A stretch of 64,000 nt of DNA, taken from Myxococcales bacterium. GTDB lineage: Bacteria > Myxococcota_A > Polyangia > Polyangiales > Polyangiaceae. Every line of letters starts with the position of its first letter. The stretch's first letter is position 1. This document shows, piece after piece, positions 34,067-44,000 of this stretch. The notes under the pieces are model-generated. The model was not told the DNA's origin. It worked only from the letters and a program-made list of their open reading frames with translations, and did not search any database. Both the position numbers and the translations under genes were made by a program. Location of the stretch: the NCBI GenBank assembly GCA_004193285.1, contig SECP01000010.1, forward strand, positions 119,086-183,085. The letters run 5' to 3'.

Positions 34067-34810
34067 ATGACGACCGCCGCTCCCTTCAGCCCCACGAGAG
34101 CGCCCCCGAGGGGGCGTCTCCGCAAGGCTTGGGGGCGCGGTATGACCCTGATCGAGGTCGTGATCGCGATCGCGCTCGTCGGCCTGCTCGCCGGTAGCCT
34201 GCTGTTCGGTAAGAACATGCTCGTGGGCAGCCGCGTGAAGAGCGCGGCGACGCTCATCACCAGCGCGGTGCGCTTCGGGTCCACTCGGGCCAACGCGACC
34301 GGCAAGCCGACGCGGCTCGTGATCGATCTGGAGAAGAAGCAGCTCTCTATCGAGGAAGCGTCCAGCAGCGTGATGCTCCGCGAAAAGGGCAAGGACCAGA
34401 CGGGGGGCGCGGAAGCGTCCACCGTTGCGGAGACGAAGGCGCGCGCCGAGGCCGACCGGATCGTGGAAGGGCCTCGTGCCGCGCGGCCGCGCTTCTCCAA
34501 GCTCACCGGCGTGACGGGAGCGGTGGAAGACCTCGCCAAGGGTCGAGCGCTCGGGGACGGAGTCGAGATCGTCCAAGTGCGCACCGAGCACGATGACGGC
34601 TTCGTGCGCGAAGGGCGCGCCTACCTTTACTTTTGGCCGGGCGGCACGACTGAGCGCGCGGTGATTCAGCTGAAGAAGGCGGGCGACAAAGAAGCGTCGC
34701 TCAGCGTGGTCGTGAGCCCGCTCACGGGCCGCGCCCGGATCGAAAAGGGCGGCGCGGAGTTTCCGGAGCCGCGCGGCGTCGACCAAGAATACAGCGAGAG
34801 GGAGGAGTGA
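34067..34810 (+). CDS. gspH: Minor pseudopilin GspH
   Basis: 247 residues. The leader peptide is long and basic (about 25 residues), ending GRG before MTLIEVVIAIALVGLLAG (Glu at +5). The globular part begins with the GspH-type strand KPTRLVIDLEKKQLSIEEAS, has a Lys/Glu/Ala-rich insertion, and ends with YLYFWPGGTTERAVIQLKKA and VVSPLTGRARIEKG, the usual last strand. It is a minor pseudopilin near the tip. Its stop overlaps the gspI start by one base. Confidence 0.88.
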   Translation: MTTAAPFSPTRAPPRGRLRKAWGRGMTLIEVVIAIALVGLLAGSLLFGKNMLVGSRVKSAATLITSAVRFGSTRANATGKPTRLVIDLEKKQLSIEEASSSVMLREKGKDQTGGAEASTVAETKARAEADRIVEGPRAARPRFSKLTGVTGAVEDLAKGRALGDGVEIVQVRTEHDDGFVREGRAYLYFWPGGTTERAVIQLKKAGDKEASLSVVVSPLTGRARIEKGGAEFPEPRGVDQEYSEREE

Positions 34811-35673
34811 TGGCACGCTCTCGCTCCAACAGCCGCGGGTTCACCTTGCTGGAGGTGCTGGTGGCGGTCGCCATCTTGGGCCTCGGCTTGACCGTGATCT
34901 TGAGCTCGCAAGCGGGGCTGTTCTCGAGCGCCTCGCGCGGGGAGCACCTCACGGTGGCGAGCAGCATGCTCCGCTGCAAAATGAGCGAAATCGAGCTCAA
35001 CCTCGCTCAAAAAGGCTTTCAGCTCACGGACGAAAACGACGAAGGCGACTGCTGCGACGACGAAGGCGACGGCTACAGCTGCGCGTGGAAGATAGAGCGC
35101 GTGGAGCTGCCGCCGCTGCCGCAAGCTTCGATGGACGGCAAGGACGGCGGCGCGCCGGGGCCTGCTGGGTCGGCGGGGCTGAAGGGGCCCGGTGACCTCT
35201 CGCTCGGGCAATCGCCCCCCGGCACCCTGGGCGGGCCCGGAGCCGCCGCGCCTGGAGCCGCGGGCCCACTCGGCGCGCTCATGAACATTCAGGCGTCGTC
35301 CGGCGCATCCCTCAGCGGCGGGGCTCAGGCGACGCCCGGCTCGGTGATGCAGCAGCTCGGTAGCACTGGCAGCTCCGGAATGGAGGGCATGGTGATGGGC
35401 TTCGTTTACCCGAGCCTGAAGCCGATGCTCGAGGCGAGCATTCGCCGCGTGACCGTGAAGGTGACGTGGAAGGAGGGCACGCGTCCGCGCGAGCTGCAAG
35501 TCACGCAGTTCTTGACCCGGCCACAAGAAGGCCAGCTCGGCACCGCCGACATGCTCGGCCTCGACGCGATCAACCAAGCCGCGGCCGGCTTGCAGGGCAC
35601 CGGAACCGGGACCACCGGCACCGGCACCGGCACCGGCACGACGACCGGTACCACCGGGAGCACCCTCAAATGA
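34810..35673 (+). CDS. gspI: Minor pseudopilin GspI with long Gly-rich insertion
   Basis: 287 residues from ATG 34810 (GGAGG upstream); twice the usual length of about 125. The prepilin site is NSRG/FTLLEVLVAVAILGLG. Normal GspI features are CKMSEIELNLAQKGFQ and RVTVKVTWKEGTRPRELQ. Between them lies an acidic DCCDDEGD patch and about 100 residues of collagen-like Gly/Pro/Ala sequence. A Thr-Gly repeat tail closes the protein (DNA about 35598-35660, alternating ACCGGC-type units). It is a tip component; the insertion and tail may interact with substrates or be disordered. Overlaps gspJ by 4 bp (ATGA). Confidence 0.88.
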   Translation: MARSRSNSRGFTLLEVLVAVAILGLGLTVILSSQAGLFSSASRGEHLTVASSMLRCKMSEIELNLAQKGFQLTDENDEGDCCDDEGDGYSCAWKIERVELPPLPQASMDGKDGGAPGPAGSAGLKGPGDLSLGQSPPGTLGGPGAAAPGAAGPLGALMNIQASSGASLSGGAQATPGSVMQQLGSTGSSGMEGMVMGFVYPSLKPMLEASIRRVTVKVTWKEGTRPRELQVTQFLTRPQEGQLGTADMLGLDAINQAAAGLQGTGTGTTGTGTGTGTTTGTTGSTLK

Positions 35674-36377
35674 GCGTTCGTCGCAAGGTGCGCGGCTTCA
35701 CGCTGATCGAGGTCTTGATCTCGATCGCGATCCTGGCCGCCATCACCTCGCTGTTGTTCGGCGCTTTTTCGGCGCTCAAACGCAGCAAGGACGGCCTCAC
35801 GCGCATGCAAGACCGGCAGCGTGAGGCGCGGCTGGCGATGGCGCGCATGACTCGAGAGCTGCAGAGCGCGTACCTCTCGGCGCACCTGCCGATCAATCAA
35901 GCCCTGATGATCCAGAAGACGATCTTCCGAGGCGAGCGCGGTACTCCCGCGGACCGCGTGGACTTCACGGCGTTCGCCAACATGCGCCTGGAGAAGGACT
36001 CGCACGTCTCGGACCAATGCGAGATTGCGTACTACGGCTCGCCGAACCCGGACGGCTCGGGAACGAACGATCTCGTGCGTCGTGTCGACAGCTCGATCGA
36101 CCTCGAGCCCACCAAGGGCGGCAAGGTCGAGGTGCTCGCCACCGATATCGATTTGTTCGACCTCCAGTACTTGGACGCGCAAACCGGCCAGTGGCAGGAG
36201 GGCTGGGACACCACCCAGAGCACCGGTCAGCTCGATCGCTTGCCGCTGCAGGTGCGGATCATCCTGGTCCTGAACGGCGGCGCGCGCGCCGGCTCGGAGC
36301 GCAGCCGCAACACCATCCGCCTGGTCACGAAGGTCGGGCTCAACATCCTCCAACCGCTCACGTTTGCCACGCTCTGA
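35670..36377 (+). CDS. gspJ: Minor pseudopilin GspJ
   Basis: 235 residues from ATG 35670, overlapping the gspI stop. The prepilin site is KVRG/FTLIEVLISIAILAAI with Glu at +5. Family signatures are REARLAMARMTRELQSAYLS, VDFTAFANM and QVRIILVLN. Forms the tip complex with GspI and GspK. Two bp separate it from gspK. Confidence 0.92.
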   Translation: MSVRRKVRGFTLIEVLISIAILAAITSLLFGAFSALKRSKDGLTRMQDRQREARLAMARMTRELQSAYLSAHLPINQALMIQKTIFRGERGTPADRVDFTAFANMRLEKDSHVSDQCEIAYYGSPNPDGSGTNDLVRRVDSSIDLEPTKGGKVEVLATDIDLFDLQYLDAQTGQWQEGWDTTQSTGQLDRLPLQVRIILVLNGGARAGSERSRNTIRLVTKVGLNILQPLTFATL

Positions 36378-36379
36378 GC

Positions 36380-37876
36380 ATGTCCAAGCTGCTCGCCCTC
36401 CTGACTCGGCCGCTCGGCGCACCCCGCGCCGCGCTGGGCGCGCGCGCGCGGCGTCTGCGTGCTCGGCGGCGTAGGCGCGGAGTCGCGCTCATTCTGGTGC
36501 TCAGCTCGCTCACGATCCTGACCGTGATGCTCTCGGAGGTTCAAGACGAGAGCGCGGCGGAGCTCGGCGCTGCTCTGACTGCGCGCGACCAGGTCGTCGC
36601 CGAGTACGCGGCCAAGAGCGCTATCAACCTCTCCCGTTTGCTGATCGCGGCGGAGCCGACGATCAGAAAGACGCTCGCGCCGCTCTTCTTGATGATGAAG
36701 AGCGCGCCCCCGCAGATCCCGGTCTGGGAGTTCACGGACCGCGTCATGGGCGCTTTCAACGACGCCGAGGGCGCGGAGGCGTTCAAGTCGCTCGGGAACT
36801 TCGACCTCACCCAGGGCAAAAACCTCGGGCTTACCGGCGCCGGCTTCGAGATCAAGGTCGTCGACGAAGACTCCAAGATCAACCTGAACGAGCCGGCGCG
36901 CGGCGGCGCCTTTGGTCAGTCTCGCCTTGCCGCCCAGCTCATCGGTCTGATGGGCGGGCCCCAGAACAACCCGCTGTTCGAGGGCAAAGATGCGGACGGC
37001 GCGTTTTCGGACCGCCAGAGTATCTGCTCGGCAGTCGTGGACTGGACCGACCCGGACTCGGAGACTTTCGTCTGCGACCCCAACAACCCCACCGCGCAGT
37101 CGGCCGGCGCGGAAGACTCATTTTACGAGCGGCTCGTGCGGCCGTACTCGCGCAAGAACGCCGCCTTCGACAGCTTGGAGGAGCTCCACAAGCTCCGCGG
37201 CTTCGACGACGACTTTTGGGCGACGTTCATCGAGCCGGATCCGGATCGCCCCGAGAAGCGGACGGTCACGGTGTGGGGGCAGGGGACCATCAACGTCAAC
37301 ACCGCCAACCCGCAGACTCTGCTCGCGTTCATTTGCTCGAACGCGCCCATGGCCAAGCCCTGCAATGACCCAGCGGAGGCGACCAAGTTTTTGATGATGG
37401 TCACCATGCTGCGGGGGATGATGGCGGGGGTGCCGCTCTTTTCGTCGCCGGACACGTTCATCAACGCGCTCAGCAACAAGGGCCCCTTCGGCCAGATCTT
37501 CCAGTCGATTGGCATGGAGCCGGTGCCGTTCCTCTCCGTGGATCAGGCCAAGAAGATGATCTCGGTGGAGAGCAAGCTGTTCAGCATCTACGCGACCGGC
37601 GTCGTCAAATCCGGCAAGCGAGAAACTCGCGTCCGCATCCACACGGTGGTGGATTTCCGCAACGCGCCGCCGCCCGGTACTGCCACCCAGCTCGCGCAGG
37701 CCGCGCAGCTGAACAACCTCCAGGCTGGCAAGAACGCCGCCGGAGGCTCCATTTCCGGGGCGCCGCTGCCGGGCGCCAATGGCCAGGCCGCGAACCTGAA
37801 CGACCCCGCCACGGCCATGCAGGCGCTGCTCAAGCCGACCCCGGGCGGCAGCATTATCCACTATAAGATCGAGTGA
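36380..37876 (+). CDS. gspK: Minor pseudopilin GspK
   Basis: 498 residues from ATG 36380, larger than the usual 320-350. The leader is long and Arg-rich (RRLRARRRRRG) before VALILVLSSLTILTVMLSEV; the +5 Glu is absent, as is normal for GspK. The globular part has VVDEDSKINLNEPARGG, VDWTDPDSETFVCDPN, the helical SAM-like region with FDSLEELHKLRGFDDDFWAT and NVNTANPQTLLAFICSN. The C-terminal extension is Gly/Ala-rich. It caps the pseudopilus. The calcium-site region with two Cys resembles known GspK. Confidence 0.9.
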   Translation: MSKLLALLTRPLGAPRAALGARARRLRARRRRRGVALILVLSSLTILTVMLSEVQDESAAELGAALTARDQVVAEYAAKSAINLSRLLIAAEPTIRKTLAPLFLMMKSAPPQIPVWEFTDRVMGAFNDAEGAEAFKSLGNFDLTQGKNLGLTGAGFEIKVVDEDSKINLNEPARGGAFGQSRLAAQLIGLMGGPQNNPLFEGKDADGAFSDRQSICSAVVDWTDPDSETFVCDPNNPTAQSAGAEDSFYERLVRPYSRKNAAFDSLEELHKLRGFDDDFWATFIEPDPDRPEKRTVTVWGQGTINVNTANPQTLLAFICSNAPMAKPCNDPAEATKFLMMVTMLRGMMAGVPLFSSPDTFINALSNKGPFGQIFQSIGMEPVPFLSVDQAKKMISVESKLFSIYATGVVKSGKRETRVRIHTVVDFRNAPPPGTATQLAQAAQLNNLQAGKNAAGGSISGAPLPGANGQAANLNDPATAMQALLKPTPGGSIIHYKIE

Positions 37877-37886
37877 TCCGAGGCAC

Positions 37887-39374
37887 ATGGCAGGTTTCGT
37901 AGGCATCGATATCGGCAGGACCCACGTTCGCGCGGCGAGCATCACCGTGGGCTACAAGCGCCTGGTCTTGGAGCGTCTGGAGGAAGTCGCGCTGGACTCG
38001 GTGGAGTCGCTCGAGCGAGCGATTCAGCTCGTCTGCGCGCCGCTCATCACCCATACGGACGGCGTGGCCGTCGCCATCGACGGCGACCAGTGCTTCATCC
38101 AGCGCATCACGTTGCCTGCTACCGCGCAAAAGCGGCTGGAGGAGGTGCTCCCGTTCGAAATCGAGGCGCAGATCCCGGTGGACATCGACGAGCTGGTCTA
38201 CGACCACCGCTCGCTCCGCCGCGAGAAATCCAGCGACCCGCTCGTAGTCATGACGGCGGCCGCGCGTATCGACGCGGTGCGGGCGCGCATCGAGCTCGTG
38301 AGGTCCGCCCTCTCGCGCCAGCCGGACCGAGTGGGCTGCGGGCCTCTCTCGCTCTCCAATCTCGCGTCCGTGGTCAGCTCCCTCAGAGGGCCGGGCCCTT
38401 TCGCGCTGATCGACCTGGGCGCCGAACGCACGGAGGTCACGGTGCTCGTTCGTGGGGAAGCGGTGTTCGTGCGAACGCTTTCCCAGGGCGTCTCCGGCCT
38501 GCCAGGCAGCGCCGCCTCGCTGGCGAGCGAGATGCGGCAGACCTTTCTCGCGGCTTCGGTGACGGTCGGGCAAGACCTTCAGGCGGCTTTTTTGGTGGGC
38601 GGCGGCGCGGCGGCAACCGGCGCGGCCGAGTACCTGGCCTACGAGGTGAGCGTCCCCATCCAGCCGCTCCCCAGCTTCGAGATGGAGGGCGCGACCGAGG
38701 AGCGCGCGCCCAGCCTGCCGCGGTTTGCGAAGGCCATCGCGCTAGCGCTCGGGGTCTCCGGCCGCTCACGCGACCTGGACTTGCGGCGCGGCCCGCTGGA
38801 ATTTCAGCGGGGCTTCGGCTTCTTGAAGGAGAAGCTCCCGGTGCTGAGCGGGTTGGGCGCGGCGATCGCCATCAGCTTCGTGTTCTCCAATTGGGCACAG
38901 ATGCGCGCGCTGGACCGCGAGCACGAGCTGCTCACGACGCAGCTTGCGGCCGTCTCCAAGGAGGTGCTGGGCGAGGAGGTGACGGATGCGGACGCCGCCT
39001 CCGAGGCGCTCGCTCGCGCCCAGGCGTCGGACGAGGCGGACCCGATGCCGACGGTGGACGCGTTCGATGTCATCGTCGAGCTGTCCAAGGTCATCCCCAT
39101 GAACATGATTCACGACATCGAAGAGTTCGACATGCAGCGTGGCAAGGTGAAGGTGTCGGGCATCGTGGGCTCCACCGCGGACGCGCAGAGCATCGCGGTG
39201 GAGATGGGCAAGCACCCCTGCGTGAAGGACCCCAAGATCGCCAAGGTGACTCAGGTCGTGGGCAGCGATCGGCAAAAGTACGTGCTGGAGCTGGACGTGC
39301 GCTGCGGTGACGACAGCGCCAAGAAAAAGGCGGACAAACCCGGGGAAGACGCGGGCAAGGAGCAAAGGCCGTGA
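37887..39374 (+). CDS. gspL: Type II secretion protein GspL (PilM-like)
   Basis: 495 residues. The cytoplasmic actin-like domain starts FVGIDIGRTHVRAASITVGY and contains PFEIEAQIPVDIDELVYDHR and FALIDLGAERTEVTVLVRGE, much like PilM. A membrane helix follows near 325-342 (GLGAAIAISFVFSNW), then a coiled segment and a periplasmic ferredoxin-like domain (MNMIHDIEEFDMQRGKVKVS...). It recruits GspE to the membrane and binds GspM. Overlaps gspM by 4 bp (GTGA). The C-terminal tail is Lys/Asp-rich. Confidence 0.88.
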   Translation: MAGFVGIDIGRTHVRAASITVGYKRLVLERLEEVALDSVESLERAIQLVCAPLITHTDGVAVAIDGDQCFIQRITLPATAQKRLEEVLPFEIEAQIPVDIDELVYDHRSLRREKSSDPLVVMTAAARIDAVRARIELVRSALSRQPDRVGCGPLSLSNLASVVSSLRGPGPFALIDLGAERTEVTVLVRGEAVFVRTLSQGVSGLPGSAASLASEMRQTFLAASVTVGQDLQAAFLVGGGAAATGAAEYLAYEVSVPIQPLPSFEMEGATEERAPSLPRFAKAIALALGVSGRSRDLDLRRGPLEFQRGFGFLKEKLPVLSGLGAAIAISFVFSNWAQMRALDREHELLTTQLAAVSKEVLGEEVTDADAASEALARAQASDEADPMPTVDAFDVIVELSKVIPMNMIHDIEEFDMQRGKVKVSGIVGSTADAQSIAVEMGKHPCVKDPKIAKVTQVVGSDRQKYVLELDVRCGDDSAKKKADKPGEDAGKEQRP

Positions 39375-39970
39375 GCCTCTCGGAACGCCTGGCGCGCCTC
39401 GAGCCGCGCGAACGTCGCCTCCTCGGCATCCTCGGCGGAGTTTTCGGGGTGATGGCCTTTTTGGCCATCCCCATCGGCATCGCCGCGACCGTTCATTCTC
39501 AAGCGAGCGAAAACGAGAGCCTGCACGAGGCCATCGACAGCATCGACGAGGCGCGCATGACCGTGGCCAAGGCGCAGGCCACGCGAGACGCGGTCACCGC
39601 TCGGTACGCCAGCGCCGCCCCTCCGCTCGCCTCCTTCCTCTCCCGGGTCGCCACCGAGGCGCAGCTGGAGATCCCGGAGAGTCAGGACCGACAGGCGGTG
39701 CCGCATGGCAAGCGCTACAGCGAGCGTTCCACGAAGATCGTGCTGCGCAAAGTCGGCATGCTCAAGCTCATCCACCTGATGGAAAAGATCGAGACGAGCG
39801 GGCACCCCGTGCTCATGTCCTCGCTGAACATCCGCAAGCGTGCGGTCGAGCCAGATTCGTTCGACGTGGACATGGTGGTGAGCGCGTACGACCGCAAGGC
39901 GCCCGAGCCGAAGAAGGCGGACGCCAAACCCGCAGGTAGCGACCAAGCCGGCAGCGGAGACGCACCATGA
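39371..39970 (+). CDS. gspM: Type II secretion protein GspM
   Basis: 199 residues, GTG start. Short cytoplasmic part (LARLEPRERRLLGILGGVFG), one membrane helix (about 20-40), a coiled-coil, then a periplasmic ferredoxin-like domain (STKIVLRKVGMLKLIHLMEK). Same layout as the C-terminal part of GspL, with which it forms a complex. Overlaps gspN by 4 bp. Confidence 0.85.
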   Translation: MSLSERLARLEPRERRLLGILGGVFGVMAFLAIPIGIAATVHSQASENESLHEAIDSIDEARMTVAKAQATRDAVTARYASAAPPLASFLSRVATEAQLEIPESQDRQAVPHGKRYSERSTKIVLRKVGMLKLIHLMEKIETSGHPVLMSSLNIRKRAVEPDSFDVDMVVSAYDRKAPEPKKADAKPAGSDQAGSGDAP

Positions 39971-40968
39971 GCCCTCGCCTTCGGCAGATCCTCAAATGGG
40001 CTGGATACGTCGCGTTTTACTTCTTTTCGCTCCTCATCTTTGCCTACCTCACGTTTCCGTACAATCGGGTCGCGGATCGCATCGTCTCCGAGTTCAACGC
40101 GCGGCAGACGGGGCCGAAGCCGATGCGGCTCAAGCTCGGTGACATGAGCTCCTACTGGCTCAACGGCGTGGAAGCGGAGCAGATCACCCTCACGACGCCG
40201 GGCGACCTGGACGAGCAAGGCCGGCCCGGCAAGCCCAAGGTCATGACGATCGACGCCGCCCACGCCTCGGTTTCCTTGCTGCGGCTCGTGTTCGGAACCT
40301 TGAAGATCTCGTTCGGTGCGGATGCGTTCGGGGGCGAGGTCTCGGGGTCCACCCTGACCGCGGACGAAGGTCGCGAGCTCGAGGTCGAGCTGGAGGACTT
40401 GGATTTGGGTCAAGCCCCGCTCTTTGGCGACATCGTTGGCTTGCCGCTCGCCGGTAAGTTGAACGGCACCATCGAGCTGCTCATGCCGGAGGAGAAGCTC
40501 TCCAAGGCGGACGGCAAGATCAGCCTGAAGGTGACGGACCTCGCGGCGGGGGACGGTAAGGCGAAGATTCGCGACACCATCGCGCTGCCGCGGCTGGACG
40601 CCGGCGAGCTCGCGCTCGAGGCGGAAGCCAAGGCCGGGAACCTCAAAATCACGAACTTTTCCGCGAACGGGCCGGACCTCAAGCTCGACAGTGACGGCAC
40701 CCTGCGCCTGCGGGATACGTTCGACTCCAGTCTGCTCAACCTGAACGTTTCGTTCAAATTCCAAGAGCGGTACACGAACAAGAGCGACATCACCAAGAGC
40801 CTGTTCGGCTCCGGGGGAATGCCGGGCCTGTTCGATCTGGATCCCAAGATGAAGCACGCCAAGCGAGCGGACGGGTCCTACGGGTGGCGCGCGAGCGGCA
40901 TCGTCTCGCACCTCAACTTCACGCCCTCGCCGGTGTCGTCGCCCACGCCGGGCAGCGCCAAGCCGTAG
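39967..40968 (+). CDS. gspN: Type II secretion protein GspN (AsmA-like)
   Basis: 333 residues. N-terminal membrane helix (about 10-30, VAFYFFSLLIFAYLTFPY), then a beta-rich periplasmic domain with repeated AsmA/GspN-type strands (AAHASVSLLRLVFGTLKISF; DADLE-type repeats; GKLNGTIELLMP). The end is a Pro/Ser stretch. GspN is an optional component, common in deltaproteobacterial and myxobacterial systems. Last gene of the gsp operon; the next gene is convergent 114 bp away. No gspO (prepilin peptidase) is in the window, so it must be encoded elsewhere. Confidence 0.85.
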   Translation: MSPRLRQILKWAGYVAFYFFSLLIFAYLTFPYNRVADRIVSEFNARQTGPKPMRLKLGDMSSYWLNGVEAEQITLTTPGDLDEQGRPGKPKVMTIDAAHASVSLLRLVFGTLKISFGADAFGGEVSGSTLTADEGRELEVELEDLDLGQAPLFGDIVGLPLAGKLNGTIELLMPEEKLSKADGKISLKVTDLAAGDGKAKIRDTIALPRLDAGELALEAEAKAGNLKITNFSANGPDLKLDSDGTLRLRDTFDSSLLNLNVSFKFQERYTNKSDITKSLFGSGGMPGLFDLDPKMKHAKRADGSYGWRASGIVSHLNFTPSPVSSPTPGSAKP

Positions 40969-41082
40969 CGCGCGGTCCCTTCGAAGTAGTGGCGTTCTCG
41001 CCGGCCCCGGTGAAACCGAGGGCCTCCACGGTAGCTTCTGCGAGTGAGGCTGCGTCTTGGCAGCCCCACTCGTGAAGTAAGC

Positions 41083-44000
41083 TCAGGAGTCCACGGCGAT
41101 GCCGAGCTGGCGTCGGAGCTGGAAGTAGGGGCTGCTCACGCTGAAGAGCACGAGCTCTTTCAAGCGGTCGTCGGTCGAGACGGAGCTCGTGCTCTCGTCC
41201 GAGGCTTTGATGATCTGCGTCGCGGTCTCCAGATCGTGTGAGAGCAGGAAGCCGACTCTGTCTGCCGTGAGGTCCACCCCGCGGACCCAGCGCTTGAGGT
41301 CCAGCGGGGCGCCGGAGGTGAGCACCTTGGCGACGACACGGGTGAGGTGGTCGCGCGCTTGACCGGTGACGCCCAACTCCAGGGCCTGCATGGCCTCCGC
41401 GATGGCGCCCTCTAGCTCCGGACTCACCGGAAACTGGGGAGAAGTGAGCTTGATGGCCGCGAATAGCCAGGCTTTCAGCACGGTGCCGCTCGCCAAGAGG
41501 TGGCGGAGGTAGAGGCCGGGGCGAAGGTAGGTGAGCTGCTGGCCGGCAATGAAGCCCGCCGGCTGGAGCGGCACGTCCGTTCGGAGCGCGGTTTGGCCGA
41601 GGACGAGCGCCGGCTCGTGAGTGAATAGAAACGAGAGGCCGCCCGGATCGTTGGGGTTTTCGAAGGCGGGGGGCACCGGCATCCCGAGCACGCCCGCCGC
41701 GTAATAGAGACTCTGGCAAACGGGGGCCGGGTGCTGCGTGACGTCGATGAGGTAGCTCGGGTCGTAGCCGAGCTCTTGCGCGGTTTGGCTGCGTCGAGCG
41801 ATCACGGCCGGCTCGATGAGCGCCAGCACGCTGGTGAGCAGCGCGTCCGCGTCCGGATGCATGAGCTGCATCAGCCACTCTTCGTCCCCGAGCGAGGACT
41901 GGGCCGGGGCCGCGGTGTCGCTCTTCATTCGCTTGTAGAAGCGCTCTTCGTCCGGCTCCGCGAGGTTCAAGACGCTGAGGGTTTGGCACAGACACCACGA
42001 CGCGTCCGCCTGCTTGGTCTCGGTGTACAGACGCCGGAGCGCTTTGTAAGACTCGGCGCGAAACGGGCTGGCCCGCAGCAGCAGAGCTTGGCTCGCGACG
42101 GCCTTGTCCAGGTACTTTTCTGGGTCCGTAGCGTACAGCGCGCCGAGGTGCTCCGAGCGCTCTTGGTTCTCGGGCTCCAGCGTTTGCGCGGCCTCGTACG
42201 CGTCGATGGCTTGGTCCATCAGCCCCAGGTTCTTTTCGTACAGCTCGCCCAGCTTTTGGAAGCTGTCCAGCATCGCCGCCTTGTCGTCGGCTTCCGTGGC
42301 CGCATCCAGACGGCGGCGCAGGAGCCGCTCGACGCCTTCCCAGTTGCCACGCTCGCGCTCGAGGTCCACCGCTTCGCCGGCTGCCTTGTCGAACCGAGGC
42401 TCCAGCGCGAGCAGCTGCTCGTACAGCTCCAGCGCGCGGTCCACGTCGCCGGTCTGACGCGCGGTGACGATCGCGGCCGTGTGCAGGTATTTCACCTTTT
42501 GCTTCGAGTCCTCCACGAACTCGGCGAGGCGGAGCACGACCTCCACCAGCTTGTTCCAGTCCTTCTCTTCGCTGTAGAGCTGCATCAGCTTCGTGAGCAG
42601 CTTGCGGTCGTCCGGACGGTCCTCGAGGGCGGCGACGAAGCTCTTGGCGGCGCCGGTGCGATCGTTCAGCTTCTCACTGCTGAGGTCCCCGATCTCGATG
42701 AGCAGCTCCACGCGCTCGTCCGCGTTCGCCACGTCCAAGTGGCGCGTCTTGAGCTTGATGACGTCCGCCCATTTGCCCTCGGCCTCGTGGATTTTGGCGA
42801 GCGCAATCAGCGGCAGGGGGCTGCTCGGATCTGCGTCCACCGCGTCTTCTAGAGGCTTTTTCGCTTCATTGAGCTTGCCGAGCTGGCGCAGCGACTCACC
42901 CAGCCGGTACTGCGCCGCGCCGCGCTCCGCTGCGCTCATGCGGGACCCGAAGCGCGCGAGCAGATCCGCGAACAGCTCCGCGGCGCGGCCGGCCGAGCCG
43001 CTGTCGAACGTGACGAGCGCGACGCGCTCCAGCGCCTGCAAGTCGTCCGGGGCGATGCGGAGCAGCGTATCCATCGGCGCGAGCGCCTTTTCGGTCGAGC
43101 CGGTTTGCGACAGCGCGTCCACGTAGCGGACGAGGACGCGGATCGCCTCGGTGCGCTCGAGCGTGTCCGCCCGGCCGACGACGCCCTCGTAGTGCTTCGC
43201 GGCTTCCAAGGCCCGCTTGGCTTCGAACGAAAGATCGCCGAGCACGACCAGCGCGTCCAAGTTGGTGGGGTTCAGCGCGAGGGCCCGGCGCGCCGCCTCT
43301 TCCGCGCGCTTGTCGTCGCGCAGGCCGTCCCGCAGGAGCCGCGCCAGCTCGCCGCTGAGCTTGCTCTTGTGGAGGTCGCCGTCGGTCACGGAGAGCTCCC
43401 GCTCCACCAGCTGCACGGCGGCGTTGTGATCGCCGCGCGCGGAGAACGCGCTGCGCAGCGCGGCGGAGGCCACGCCGTCTTTCGGATTGGCGTCCAGCGC
43501 GTTTTGGAAGCGGAGGATGGCGCCGTCCTTGTCGCCGCGCGAATCCAGCAGCTTGGCGGCGCGTACCCACTGCTCCGCCTTCGCCTCGGGCGTGGTCGCC
43601 TTGGCCGCGAGCGCTTCGATCGCCGCGACCGCCGCTCCGGAGTCCCCGCTGGACTCGCGCAGTTTGGCTACCGCCTCCAGCGCGGCCGCGTGCTGCGGCT
43701 CGATTTCGAGCGCGAGCTCGTAGGCGGCGATGGCTCGGTCGGGTGAGCCGAGCTGCTCGGCGAGCAAGCGGGCGCGCGCCAGCAGCAGAGCGAGACGGCG
43801 CGGCGCCTCCGTGACTAGCTTGAGGTGGCGATCGTAAATGCTAGCGACGTCCTCCCAGCGATCTTGACCGCGGTACAGGCGCACGAGTGCCGTGAGCGCG
43901 TTCTCGCTGTTCGGGTCCAACTTCAGCACCTGCTCGAAGGCCTCCGCCGCCTGCTGCGAGTCGATGAACTCTTCTTCGTACAGTGCGGCGACACGCTCCC

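Noticed and set aside
35598..35660. CRISPR-like short tandem repeat
   Set aside because: In-frame ACCGGC-type codon repeat coding for Thr-Gly inside gspI; no spacer structure.
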